Source: JBBQYA01 sp031412335 (GTDB lineage: Bacteria; Bacteroidota; Bacteroidia; Sphingobacteriales; Sphingobacteriaceae). From it: a stretch of DNA of 64,000 nucleotides. The DNA lies in assembly GCA_031412335.1 (NCBI GenBank), contig JANOCT010000022.1:1-64000 (forward strand). The letters run 5' to 3'. Numbering within the stretch: the first letter of the stretch is position 1; every line of letters starts with the position of its first letter. Positions 1 to 8,483 of the stretch are shown one piece after another. The position numbers were made by a program, and so were the translations under genes. The notes under the pieces are model-generated. The model was given only the letters and a program-made list of their open reading frames with translations, ran no database searches and had not been told where the DNA came from.

Positions 1-115
1 CATAATCTAATGCTCGGTTATTGGTTTTATTCTGTAAAAACAAATTATATGGCATTATTTCGTTAATAAGAAATGTGGCAATATTAGGTGTTGTGCTACA
101 AATAACATGGCAGTT
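1..115 (-). pseudogene. Fragment of a duplicated T9SS hydrolase-like gene
   Basis: Bases 1-112 match 1271-1382, inside the neighbouring large gene at 732-3407, with only about four mismatches. Read on the minus strand they encode the same residues (CHVICSTTPNIATF and onward to the left edge). Upstream of the match, three codons before the Cys codon, there is an in-frame TAG and no start codon, and similarity to the large gene stops at about 113. This is therefore a 5'-truncated copy whose remainder lies outside the window. It may be an inactive tandem-duplication remnant. Confidence 0.7.
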
Positions 116-161
116 TATAAACTAAATAGACTTATAAATAAATGTAATCTCCAAACTGCTT

Positions 162-728
162 CTAGGGTGATCTTGTTGAACATCCATCTTTTGTGTAAAA
201 TATTTTACTATATTTTACTTCACCTCCTATTTTTATCTTTCCGTCATAATATGATTTTGCATTTTGGTTCCAAGGTTTCATACGCATAAGGGAGTATTTA
301 CTTAATAATGGATCAGTAATTTTTACTACTACCAATGTATCTAAGATTATCGTGCTTTTCCGATCTAAGATATTAATTCTTCTCTCCCGAATAAGTTTGT
401 CCCCTTTTATCCAATAGTTTAATGTATCTGAAACATACTCGTTTGATCTTCCAGGGTTACTGTACACTCGATCGGGGCAAATCTCACAGTTTTTGTCTCC
501 CTCAATAATACAAATAGCATCAACTCCTGAAAAATAAAACCAAGTTTTATTTGAATAGTATTTTTCATATGTTTTATTAGTAAAACTAAGCGGATACGAC
601 CCTCCATTTGAAGATTCAAAGAACCAAAGACCAACAATGTCATTCTGATCTTTTTCTAATTCGTAATTATTGCATGAAATATTTAAGAATAAAAGAAAAC
701 AAAAACAACTTATTATAAATTTTTTCAT
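162..728 (-). CDS. Hypothetical lipoprotein, 188 aa
   Basis: I do not recognise the family. The N-terminus is a lipoprotein signal peptide: a Lys pair, a hydrophobic stretch, then a Cys in LNISC at about residue 19. Exposure on the periplasmic or outer face of the envelope is likely. After it comes DIVGLWFF, a start often seen in small lipocalin-like or 'lipocalin family' Bacteroidota proteins, so a small beta-barrel fold is possible but unproven. A CEIC pair lies near residue 82. It ends 3 bp after the start region of the next gene upstream (728 versus 732), so it is probably co-transcribed with the T9SS hydrolase-like gene and sits between that gene and the duplicated fragment at 1-115. Confidence 0.65.
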   Translation of the reverse strand: MKKFIISCFCFLLFLNISCNNYELEKDQNDIVGLWFFESSNGGSYPLSFTNKTYEKYYSNKTWFYFSGVDAICIIEGDKNCEICPDRVYSNPGRSNEYVSDTLNYWIKGDKLIRERRINILDRKSTIILDTLVVVKITDPLLSKYSLMRMKPWNQNAKSYYDGKIKIGGEVKYSKIFYTKDGCSTRSP

Positions 729-731
729 TGC

Positions 732-3407
732 CTAGTTAAATAATTGTACTTTAATAGTGTTAGTTATATTACCATCAACTTTCAAAACACCTATATAAAA
801 GCCGCTAGCCAAATCTTTAGCGTTGTAGTTAATACTGTAATTACCAACTTCTTTTTTATTTAATACTTCTATTTCATCGACTTTAATGCCTTGAAGATTA
901 TACAATGACAATTCTATCATTGAAGCTGTTGACAATTGATACTCGAAAGTAGTATTAGTAGAAAAAGGATTGGGGTAGTTTTTAAATGCATAATTATTTT
1001 TGGGTAATAAGTTATTATTATCTCCATTATAAGTTAAATTATATTCTTTAGTTTCTATTTCCCGATTTGCAGGTCTACAACTTGCTTCTATATCATCCAA
1101 AAATATTTTTACGGAACCAGTTCCAGTTGGTGTTATGACAGTGCCTTGCTTTAATTCAATTTGGTTTCCTGCTCTAATCTTGAATTCTCCTGATGTATGA
1201 TTTACTATATAATCTCCTTGAGTAATGCGATTACTAACGTTTCTGCCAACCGTTATATTATCTCTAGCTTCATAATCTAATGCTCGGTTATTAGTTTTAT
1301 TCTGTAAAAACAAATTATATGGCATTATTTCGTTAATAAGAAATGTAGCAATATTAGGTGTTGTGCTACAGATTACATGGCGGTCGTTGGATGGTGCTAC
1401 ATAGATAGCATCAAATGGAGTGATGGCTTGTCCAAGATTAAACGCTTCGTTCAGCCCTAATGTTAAGTTTTCATGAATATTGTAAGATAGATCTGATGTA
1501 TTTCTCAAATCTAAACTACTGATCGTAGGAATGAATGTCTGAAAGTCTCGGTCAGGTGAAAACAAATTCCCTTTCCAAATAAACGATGCTATATCTCCTA
1601 AGTTTTCTTTGATAGTTTTATCTGTTTCGTACATAAAGCCTTGCTTCCCTCCTGGGCAATTGTCCAAAGGCTCTCTTCCTCGTTCAAAAACAGTTCTATT
1701 CCAAAAAGGCATTATTGTGGTTAATTTAATTGGTTTTATTGAATTCCCTTCAAATACTTTACCTCTAGCTTGGCTGGTAAGAGCCCAACCATCTGAATAA
1801 TTATTTATAAATAAAGTTGTTAGATTAAATCCAAAAAGTTTAGATCCATCAGTATACCCCTGACCTACTCCGTTCCCTCCTCCGTTGGAAATCGCTACTT
1901 TCCTGCACATTATTGGGTAACCCAAACCTCCATTTAGCGCCTCGATTGAATTTTTAAAATTATCTCGAACAGTACCTGCTCCGCCTCGATAGCTATATCG
2001 AAGCATTTGTTCGGTAGGTGTAATTTTTAATAATTTCCAAACACTGTTTGTTTTTTTAGAGATTTTAAGAACAGGATTTGTCCAAAAAAAGAAATCGAGA
2101 TAGTGTTGCAAAGAAAGTGGTACGTTGGCACCTTGATGTGGTGCATCAAAAGAAATATAGAGTTTAGTATTATGATATTCATTATTACCTTCCATTTCTG
2201 CTAAAGCATACCTTACTACTAAACCAGCTTCACTTGGTGCAATAAAACTTAATTCTGCTTTTGAGCCAGATTGAGCAAGTTCTATATTCAATTTTCGAAT
2301 AAGCTCTATCACGGTAGATGCTTTGTCTTGAATGGATTTTGTACCATCTTCATAATTTAAGATAACAACTTCATAACCGGCATTCCGCAAATCATCTGCT
2401 ACTCCTTGCGCATTGGCAAGTTCATATAAATTAGTTGCTTTTTCATAATCAATTGCATTACAAGTAAGAAATTCATTTTTATTTAAAGTGCGATCATTTC
2501 CTGGATCAAATCCTTCTACAACAATAAAAGGCTTTCGAATTTTAAAACCTGATTCACAACTATTCCAAACACCGTATTGATGAGTATTACCTGCTGCTGA
2601 AAAGGTTTCTATTCGATCCGGATCTAGGCGCGTTGCCAAAGATGAAGCACTTGAAGATAAATTTATATTTACTGGACTGTAAGCTATCAGTGTATCTCCT
2701 AGATAAACTGCTCTTAATTTTGCAATATTGCTGTTAATAAACCCTGAGGTAATTACTTCACCAATTGTTATATTCCTATAACCCAAACCATCGGCTAAAT
2801 CCACTTCTAAATTAGTTGGCAATGGTTTGTTTGTTAAATTAAATTGAGGCAATAGGACAAAATTCTGACTTCCTAACGGAACATCATTAATCAAAGGCGA
2901 AAATGCAAACATGGTCTTTGTATCAAAAGGTGTTTGCCCGCCAGGCGTTTGATTGATGATTCGTAAACCATTTTGAGTAAGCCATCCATTTGAAAATGCA
3001 TTGGGTTTTATTTCAGCATAGGTATAGTTTAAACATAGCAATGGAATATTTCCAGTTTGCGTATAATATAATTGGGCTAATGAATCTATTGCATCAAAAT
3101 CAATCATTGAGCTCATGTTTAAGCTGCCATGATGCAATTCACCATATAGTTCTAATACTGAGTCAATATTTCCCTCCTTGTAGGTTTTTCCATTGAATTT
3201 TTCCCAGGTCTGGAAAATAACTGTTTTTTCTTTTATGATACCTCCGGGAACGGTATTTATGTTTAAACCTCCAAAAACGGAATCCATAGCTAAATCATAG
3301 GGCAAATTAATGTTGCCTCCTATTATAACTTCAGTTTGAGCATAACCTATTTTTGACAAAATGAGGAAAATAAAAATAGTAAGAAAATAAATAAATTTCC
3401 TTTTCAT
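732..3407 (-). CDS. Secreted alpha/beta-hydrolase-like protein with T9SS sorting domain, 891 aa
   Basis: A signal peptide (residues 1-23, ending GYAQ) begins the protein. The middle, about 290-430, looks like the core of an alpha/beta hydrolase of the lipase or PGAP1-like kind: KPFIVVEGFDPGN, a loop with NYEDGTKSIQ, then the nucleophile region and the FDAPHQGANVP segment. The nucleophile elbow reads A-P-S392-E-A-G, not G-x-S-x-G, so the Ser is kept but the flanking glycine is not. A His in NDRHV near residue 700 may complete a triad. The last 75 residues (NYPNPFSTNTTFEY onward) are a typical T9SS type A sorting domain, so it should be exported and anchored or released at the surface. Catalytic activity is uncertain. 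Confidence 0.75.
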   Translation of the reverse strand: MKRKFIYFLTIFIFLILSKIGYAQTEVIIGGNINLPYDLAMDSVFGGLNINTVPGGIIKEKTVIFQTWEKFNGKTYKEGNIDSVLELYGELHHGSLNMSSMIDFDAIDSLAQLYYTQTGNIPLLCLNYTYAEIKPNAFSNGWLTQNGLRIINQTPGGQTPFDTKTMFAFSPLINDVPLGSQNFVLLPQFNLTNKPLPTNLEVDLADGLGYRNITIGEVITSGFINSNIAKLRAVYLGDTLIAYSPVNINLSSSASSLATRLDPDRIETFSAAGNTHQYGVWNSCESGFKIRKPFIVVEGFDPGNDRTLNKNEFLTCNAIDYEKATNLYELANAQGVADDLRNAGYEVVILNYEDGTKSIQDKASTVIELIRKLNIELAQSGSKAELSFIAPSEAGLVVRYALAEMEGNNEYHNTKLYISFDAPHQGANVPLSLQHYLDFFFWTNPVLKISKKTNSVWKLLKITPTEQMLRYSYRGGAGTVRDNFKNSIEALNGGLGYPIMCRKVAISNGGGNGVGQGYTDGSKLFGFNLTTLFINNYSDGWALTSQARGKVFEGNSIKPIKLTTIMPFWNRTVFERGREPLDNCPGGKQGFMYETDKTIKENLGDIASFIWKGNLFSPDRDFQTFIPTISSLDLRNTSDLSYNIHENLTLGLNEAFNLGQAITPFDAIYVAPSNDRHVICSTTPNIATFLINEIMPYNLFLQNKTNNRALDYEARDNITVGRNVSNRITQGDYIVNHTSGEFKIRAGNQIELKQGTVITPTGTGSVKIFLDDIEASCRPANREIETKEYNLTYNGDNNNLLPKNNYAFKNYPNPFSTNTTFEYQLSTASMIELSLYNLQGIKVDEIEVLNKKEVGNYSINYNAKDLASGFYIGVLKVDGNITNTIKVQLFN

Positions 3408-3426
3408 AATATTATATATTTAGGAA

Positions 3427-4533
3427 TTATTTATTTAGTTTATTGATTTGTTTTTGTAGATCGATAGTGTAGAGTGTTAGCTCTTCAATTTTCTTAAGTA
3501 GAGCTGCATTCATACCAACTAAATCCACGCCATCTAATTTTACATCAGCAGTGGAGGGTATTTCGGGCAAATGTTTGTATTTTAAAATATATTTCTCTAA
3601 TGATTCTAAAGATATAGGTTTGTAATCAGATTCAAATACATAATCTGGCCAATAAGATCCTAAAGCATCTGCTTTTACCTTTACCCCTTCCGCGTATAAT
3701 AATTTTGCATTTACATTCCCGTTACCCCATACAATAAAATTTTCACCTGTAGGGCCGCTGACAACAAAGGCCTTAGTTAATAATAGATTAGCTTGAACAG
3801 AAAGCCCTTGTGTAAAATTAGTAGATTCGTTTAAAAATATAGAACCACCTGAAGCTGTAAATTTACCATTTCCTAATACAACAAATTTGTCGTTGGCTCC
3901 TGTACTACCTACTGAGAAAGCTTTACTAGATTCTGGAGTTCTTACATTTATTCCATATCCAGTTTCACCACCTGCGGTATTTCCAACAAAAATTCCAGTT
4001 CCAGTGGTTGCGTCCACTGTAAACCTTCCAGTAGTGTTAAAAGTTCCTATAGATACTTTATCGCTAAAATATGCTTTGCCTACAAAATAGCCAGAGAAAT
4101 TATTAGCACTTGCTCCAGAAACAAAAGAATAAACTCCATAATTTGTTTCTTGCCCAGCACTAATAATAGTACTATATAAACCATATTTTTGGCCAGCACC
4201 ACCAGAAACTGTACTATATAATCCATAACTAGGTTCTGGTCCTGTATTTACTACACTACTATATACTCCATATTTAATCCCTAAGCCTCCTGACATAGTA
4301 GAATTTAATCCATATTTAACTGAATTCGTTACAAAAGTATTTTCAATTTTAATACCATTTAATTTATCGGCATTTCGCACAAATAATTTAATATCTGGAT
4401 TCAAAGCACTTCCGATTGCTGCGTTCCACGTCGTATGGGTTAAAGATCCACTACCTACATTACCCCAATTTTGGGCTTTTGCAATACTTGTGGTTAAAAA
4501 GAGAAATAATGAATAGATAAGTAGATTTTTCAT
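3427..4533 (-). CDS. Secreted repetitive protein with tail-fibre-like C-terminus, 368 aa
   Basis: The signal peptide ends at AKAQ (residue 21). Residues 65-150 hold short repeats of the form KYGLYST-SGG, in which Tyr-Gly-Val/Leu-Tyr-Ser recurs about every 22 residues, suggesting a beta-solenoid or fibre. The C-terminal 75 residues (WPDYVFESDYKPISLESLEKYI, HLPEIPS, then a coiled coil ending KKIEELTLYTIDLQKQ) match the ending common to Bacteroidota 'tail fiber domain' surface proteins. That ending resembles the chaperone part of endosialidase-like fibres. A structural or adhesive surface role is inferred. It lies 20 bp upstream of the T9SS hydrolase gene in the same direction, so the two may share a transcript. 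Confidence 0.6.
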   Translation of the reverse strand: MKNLLIYSLFLFLTTSIAKAQNWGNVGSGSLTHTTWNAAIGSALNPDIKLFVRNADKLNGIKIENTFVTNSVKYGLNSTMSGGLGIKYGVYSSVVNTGPEPSYGLYSTVSGGAGQKYGLYSTIISAGQETNYGVYSFVSGASANNFSGYFVGKAYFSDKVSIGTFNTTGRFTVDATTGTGIFVGNTAGGETGYGINVRTPESSKAFSVGSTGANDKFVVLGNGKFTASGGSIFLNESTNFTQGLSVQANLLLTKAFVVSGPTGENFIVWGNGNVNAKLLYAEGVKVKADALGSYWPDYVFESDYKPISLESLEKYILKYKHLPEIPSTADVKLDGVDLVGMNAALLKKIEELTLYTIDLQKQINKLNK

Positions 4534-4753
4534 GTTTTTTTGTTGGTGGTTGAATAAGTAAATGAGTAAATTTTAGGAATAATTAAAAATCTAAAGTAAA
4601 TAGTTCTAAATTAAAATGCAAGTATTTAATAAAAAAAAATTGATATTTAAAAATGTATTCTCAAAAAACTGTTACCTGTACGCATCCAAGTATCGTTCAA
4701 TTTGTAAAATATACTGACCCTTCTATCATAGCATAATCAATTTAGAAGATTAG

Positions 4754-4789
4754 TAAAAAAAAAAGCAACCCTTTCGAGTTGCTTTTTTA
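4754..4789 (-). terminator. Rho-independent terminator after gltA
   Basis: An AAAAAGCAAC arm and its complement GTTGCTTTTT flank an 8-nt loop. Read on the minus strand the hairpin is followed by a run of about ten T. It lies 18-53 bp downstream of the citrate synthase stop codon. The A/T-rich stem extension makes it potentially bidirectional. Confidence 0.8.
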
Positions 4790-4806
4790 TTTCAAAATAA
4801 TCTTTT

Positions 4807-6093
4807 TTACCTCTTCCCCATTTCCACGTAATCTCTATTGGTTTCACCTACATATATTTGGCGAGGTCGACCAATTGGTTCATTATTATCTCGCATTTCT
4901 TTCCATTGTGCTATCCAGCCTGGTAAACGGCCTAAGGCAAATAAAACGGTAAACATATCCGTTGGGAAACCGATAGCTCTGTAAATGATACCAGAATAAA
5001 AATCAACATTTGGATATAATTTTCGCTCAGCAAAATAAGGATCTGCTAATACGATCTCTTCCATTTTTTTGGCAATATCTAAAATTGGGTCTACAACACC
5101 CAGCTTTGCCAAAACCTGATCGCAAGCTTCTTTTATAATCTTTGCTCTTGGATCAAAGTTTTTATATACCCGATGCCCAAATCCCATTAATCGGAATGGA
5201 TCATTTTTATCTTTTGCTTTATTAATCCATTTCATGGTATCGCCACCATCTTTTCGTATTTCCTCCAGCATCTCTATTACAGATTGATTTGCACCACCAT
5301 GCAAAGGACCCCATAAGGCTGTAATTCCAGCTGCTACTGAAGCGTACAAATTACAATCTGATGAACCAACAATTCTTACAGTTGATGTAGAACAGTTTTG
5401 TTCGTGATCGGCATGTAGAATTAATAACACATTTAAAGCTTTCACAATAACCGGATCAACTATATATTCTTCTGTTCTATGCCCAAATGTCATATTTAAA
5501 AAATTCGAAACATAGTCCAATTTATTTAACGGATAAATAATTGGATGCCCTACAGACTTTTTGTAAATAAATGATACAATGGTCGACACTTTAGCAATCA
5601 ACTTAATCATCGTCAGATTAAAATTTTCTGGCGTGGGATTGGGGTCAAACGACTCTGGATAAAATGAAGATAAGGAACATACCAAGGATGACAATTGACC
5701 CATTGGATGTGCATTAGATGGATAACCATCAAAAAATTTCTTCATATCCTCATGTATGAGGGTATGACGTGCTATTGTATCTGAAAAGGTTTTTAATTGT
5801 TCTGCATTTGGTAAATTGCCATAAATTAACAGATAAGAAACTTCGATGAAAGTTGAGTGCTCTGCTAATTGCTCAATTGGATATCCTCTGTATTTTAATA
5901 TACCTAATTCGCCATCTAAAAAAGTGATAGCACTTTTTGTTGCTCCGGTATTTTTATATCCGGTATCAATGGTTATGTATCCGGTATCGTCTCTCAATTT
6001 AGAAATATCAATCGCTTTCTCATTTTCCGATCCGGAGATTACTGGCAATATATACGTTTTATCTCCTAATTTTAATTCTGCAACTTCTGACAT
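4807..6093 (-). CDS. gltA: Citrate synthase
   Basis: It condenses oxaloacetate with acetyl-CoA to make citrate, entering the TCA cycle in the cytoplasm. At 428 aa it has the usual length of the hexameric type II bacterial enzyme. Family motifs are all present: DHEQNCSTSTVR, WGPLHGGANQ carrying the first catalytic His, GFGHRVYKNFDPRA carrying the second His and substrate-binding Arg, and NVDFYSGI with the catalytic Asp. The N-terminal part has the short beta-rich domain of this type (LKLGDKTYILP). The gene is monocistronic: it has its own -7 element about 20 bp before the start and a terminator directly after it. Confidence 0.97.
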   Translation of the reverse strand: MSEVAELKLGDKTYILPVISGSENEKAIDISKLRDDTGYITIDTGYKNTGATKSAITFLDGELGILKYRGYPIEQLAEHSTFIEVSYLLIYGNLPNAEQLKTFSDTIARHTLIHEDMKKFFDGYPSNAHPMGQLSSLVCSLSSFYPESFDPNPTPENFNLTMIKLIAKVSTIVSFIYKKSVGHPIIYPLNKLDYVSNFLNMTFGHRTEEYIVDPVIVKALNVLLILHADHEQNCSTSTVRIVGSSDCNLYASVAAGITALWGPLHGGANQSVIEMLEEIRKDGGDTMKWINKAKDKNDPFRLMGFGHRVYKNFDPRAKIIKEACDQVLAKLGVVDPILDIAKKMEEIVLADPYFAERKLYPNVDFYSGIIYRAIGFPTDMFTVLFALGRLPGWIAQWKEMRDNNEPIGRPRQIYVGETNRDYVEMGKR

Positions 6094-6113
6094 GGATTTT
6101 TATTTGGTTATGG

Positions 6114-6121
6114 CAAAGCTA
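6114..6121 (-). promoter_or_regulatory. Bacteroidota -7 promoter element of gltA
   Basis: The minus strand reads TAGCTTTG, an exact match to the Bacteroidota -7 consensus TAnnTTTG, 20 bp before the gltA start codon. No convincing -33 TTG was found at the expected distance. Confidence 0.45.
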
Positions 6122-6258
6122 AATAAATGGACATGATTATAAAATATAATATGTGAATATTACATTGCTTTTTTTGAGGTTTATTTAATGAATGGAAAGC
6201 GAATTAAAATTTTGATTATGACTTTTGATTCTGAAAAACTTCTTACTTTTTATCATTA

Positions 6259-7128
6259 TTAAATATCCATTTTGGGATTTTTAGGAATATTAAACTCAGT
6301 CATCAAATTATCGAATAACTGCCCTGAATTCAAATAAGCATCATTATCTTCATCAATCACTACAGATTTTGCTAAAGCATCTTCCTGATATCGATATATT
6401 TTCCATTCCCCCTCATGGTATTCCAAAGCACTAAGGTTTTCTATCCAATCGCCTGAATTTAAATAGGTTATTTCTCCATCTTCATTTTTAATCAATCGTA
6501 TTTCAGGATGATGAATATGCCCACAAACCACATAATCATATTGACTTTCTATTCCGATATCTGCGGCAACTTTTTCAAAGTCTCCAATAAACTTTACAGC
6601 ACCTTTAACGCTGTTTTTTATTTTTTTAGATAATGATATTTTACCATACCCAAATTTTTCAGAAATCCAGTTTACGAAACTATTGATCAAAATCAAGGTA
6701 TCGTAACCAACAGCTCCCATTTTAGCAAGCCATTTGGAATGTTGCATCGTCACGTCAAACACATCACCATGAAAAATCCAGGCTCGTTTTCCATTGTCTA
6801 ATTCATAAACAACTTTATTTACAATCTTGAAATTCCCCATTTTAAAGCCGACAAACTTTCTGAAAAGCTCATCGTGATTGCCTGGAATGTAATAAACTTT
6901 AATGTTTTTAGCCAAAAAAGATGTCAATTGCTTTACTATCTGCATGTGAGATTTCGGCCAATATCTTTTACTAAACTGCCATATATCCACAATATCACCA
7001 TTCAATATCAGCACTTTAGGTTTAATACTTTTTAGGTATCGTAGCAATTCGTTAGCATGACAGCCATAAGTACCCAAATGAACATCAGAAATTACAACCA
7101 CATCAACTTTTCTTTTTTTACCAATCAT
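6259..7128 (-). CDS. Metallophosphoesterase, UDP-2,3-diacylglucosamine diphosphatase type
   Basis: A calcineurin-like phosphoesterase of 289 aa. The two-metal site motifs occur in order: SDVHLGTYG (Asp and His), LNGDIVDIW (Asp), IPGNHDE (Asn-His-Asp), then FHGDVFD and VCGHIHHPEI (the two His). This set and the length match proteins annotated in Bacteroidota as LpxH-like hydrolases. Those remove UMP from UDP-2,3-diacylglucosamine in lipid A synthesis at the inner membrane surface. Assignment to lipid A is by family resemblance. Another phosphoester substrate is possible. The lipopolysaccharide gene kdsA lies about 500 bp upstream, which agrees with an envelope role. Confidence 0.8.
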   Translation of the reverse strand: MIGKKRKVDVVVISDVHLGTYGCHANELLRYLKSIKPKVLILNGDIVDIWQFSKRYWPKSHMQIVKQLTSFLAKNIKVYYIPGNHDELFRKFVGFKMGNFKIVNKVVYELDNGKRAWIFHGDVFDVTMQHSKWLAKMGAVGYDTLILINSFVNWISEKFGYGKISLSKKIKNSVKGAVKFIGDFEKVAADIGIESQYDYVVCGHIHHPEIRLIKNEDGEITYLNSGDWIENLSALEYHEGEWKIYRYQEDALAKSVVIDEDNDAYLNSGQLFDNLMTEFNIPKNPKMDI

Positions 7129-7304
7129 TTTAGGATTATATCTGTAATGGTTTTAGATATTGAATTAAGCTTTTGTGTTTTTTTCTTTAAAGCTAAAACA
7201 ATTTGCTTCTTAAGATTGTGCAAAGTAAGTCTTCAAGGTAAACTAAAGTTTAAGTTAAGGTTAACTTAAAATTATGTGGAAATGTTAATAAAACAAAATT
7301 AGCA

Positions 7305-7634
7305 TTATGAAATCCTCATTCCATCTTCTACTTTTTTATCCGTCTTTAATAAAATAGCGCCTTTTTTGGTGTCTAATGCTGCTAAAACCAAACATTCAGA
7401 TAGAAAACCTGCAATGTTTTTGGGAGGGACATTTAATAAAGCAATTACTTGCTTACCCAGCAATTCTTCACACGAATAATTTTCAGTGATCTGAGCAGAA
7501 CTTTTCCTAATTCCAAACTCACCAAAAGTAATGGCTAGTTTATAAGCAGGCTTTTTTGCTTTCGTAAAAATTTCAGCTTCAATAATCGTTCCTACTCTTA
7601 TTTCTAAATCGAAGAAAGATGTTGAGCTTGACAT
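7305..7634 (-). CDS. CsaA-type tRNA-binding domain protein
   Basis: A single EMAP/Trbp111-type OB-fold of 109 aa that covers nearly the whole protein. The visible family motifs are FFDLEIRVGTI at the N-terminus, KPAYKLAI, and RKSSAQITENY, followed by LLGKQVIALLNVPPKNIAGF. In other bacteria such stand-alone domains bind the outside of tRNA or act as the weak chaperone CsaA. The stop codon of kdsA and the start of this gene are adjacent (7634/7635), so it is co-transcribed with kdsA. That pairing does not itself suggest a shared pathway. Confidence 0.85.
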   Translation of the reverse strand: MSSSTSFFDLEIRVGTIIEAEIFTKAKKPAYKLAITFGEFGIRKSSAQITENYSCEELLGKQVIALLNVPPKNIAGFLSECLVLAALDTKKGAILLKTDKKVEDGMRIS

Positions 7635-8450
7635 TTATCTAATTGCTTCCCTTATTCTGATTAATTTTATCATTAATGCTTCCAACTGATCTAAAGGAAG
7701 CATATTGGCTCCATCTGATTTTGCATTTTTTGGATCAGGATGTGTTTCGATAAATAAGCCATCTACTCCAACAGCAATTGCAGCTTTTGCAATGGTTTCT
7801 ATCATAGCTGGTTTGCCACCAGTTACGCCACTTTCTGAGTTAGGTTGTTGCAAAGAGTGTGTTACATCCATTATCACTGGAACATTATTAGTTGCCTGCA
7901 TTTCTGGAATTCCTCTAAAATCAACTATCAAATCCTGGTAGCCAAACGTATTTCCACGATCGGTTAATAGTACATTGGGATTTCCGGACTGTATTACTTT
8001 ATCAACTGCAAACTTCATAGCACCGGCTGATAAAAACTGTCCTTTTTTAATGTTTACAAATTTACCTGTATTGGCTGCTGCAACCAAAATACTGGTTTGT
8101 CTACACAAAAAAGCAGGTATTTGTAAAACATCCACATATTCTGCTGCCATGGCAGCTTCATCACTTTCGTGGATATCAGTTACTGTTGGCAATCCAAATT
8201 CACGTCCAGCTTTTTGCAATATTTTTAAAGCTTTTTCATCTCCAATTCCTGTAAATGAATCTAATCTGGAACGATTTGCTTTCCGGTACGATCCTTTAAA
8301 TATAAAAGGTATAGCTAAGCGATCTGAAATTCCTTTTATTTTTTCAGCTATTTTCATTGCCATTTCTTCACCTTCTATAGCACATGGTCCAGCCATAATA
8401 AAGAAATTACCACTCGCCTGATGGGATAGTTTTGGAATATTAGGTATCAT
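7635..8450 (-). CDS. kdsA: 3-deoxy-8-phosphooctulonate synthase (KDO-8-P synthase)
   Basis: This cytoplasmic enzyme joins phosphoenolpyruvate and arabinose-5-phosphate to make KDO-8-phosphate for the lipopolysaccharide inner core. At 271 aa it has the normal length. Key segments are FIMAGPCAIEGEE (PEP site), FKGSYRKANRS (substrate-binding Lys and Arg), TDIHESDEAA, VLLTDRGNTFGYQDL and FIETHPDPKNAKSDG. Asn in KANRS is retained. Cys11 of metal-dependent forms would be the C of GPCA. It lies 33 bp downstream of recQ and abuts the tRNA-binding protein gene on the other side. Confidence 0.96.
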   Translation of the reverse strand: MIPNIPKLSHQASGNFFIMAGPCAIEGEEMAMKIAEKIKGISDRLAIPFIFKGSYRKANRSRLDSFTGIGDEKALKILQKAGREFGLPTVTDIHESDEAAMAAEYVDVLQIPAFLCRQTSILVAAANTGKFVNIKKGQFLSAGAMKFAVDKVIQSGNPNVLLTDRGNTFGYQDLIVDFRGIPEMQATNNVPVIMDVTHSLQQPNSESGVTGGKPAMIETIAKAAIAVGVDGLFIETHPDPKNAKSDGANMLPLDQLEALMIKLIRIREAIR

Positions 8451-8483
8451 AAAATTTTTCGTTTAATCAATTTAATTTAAGAA

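Noticed and set aside
7975..8421. 148-codon plus-strand frame
   Set aside because: It lies opposite kdsA, which is fully supported by motifs. The frame is a shadow caused by codon bias.
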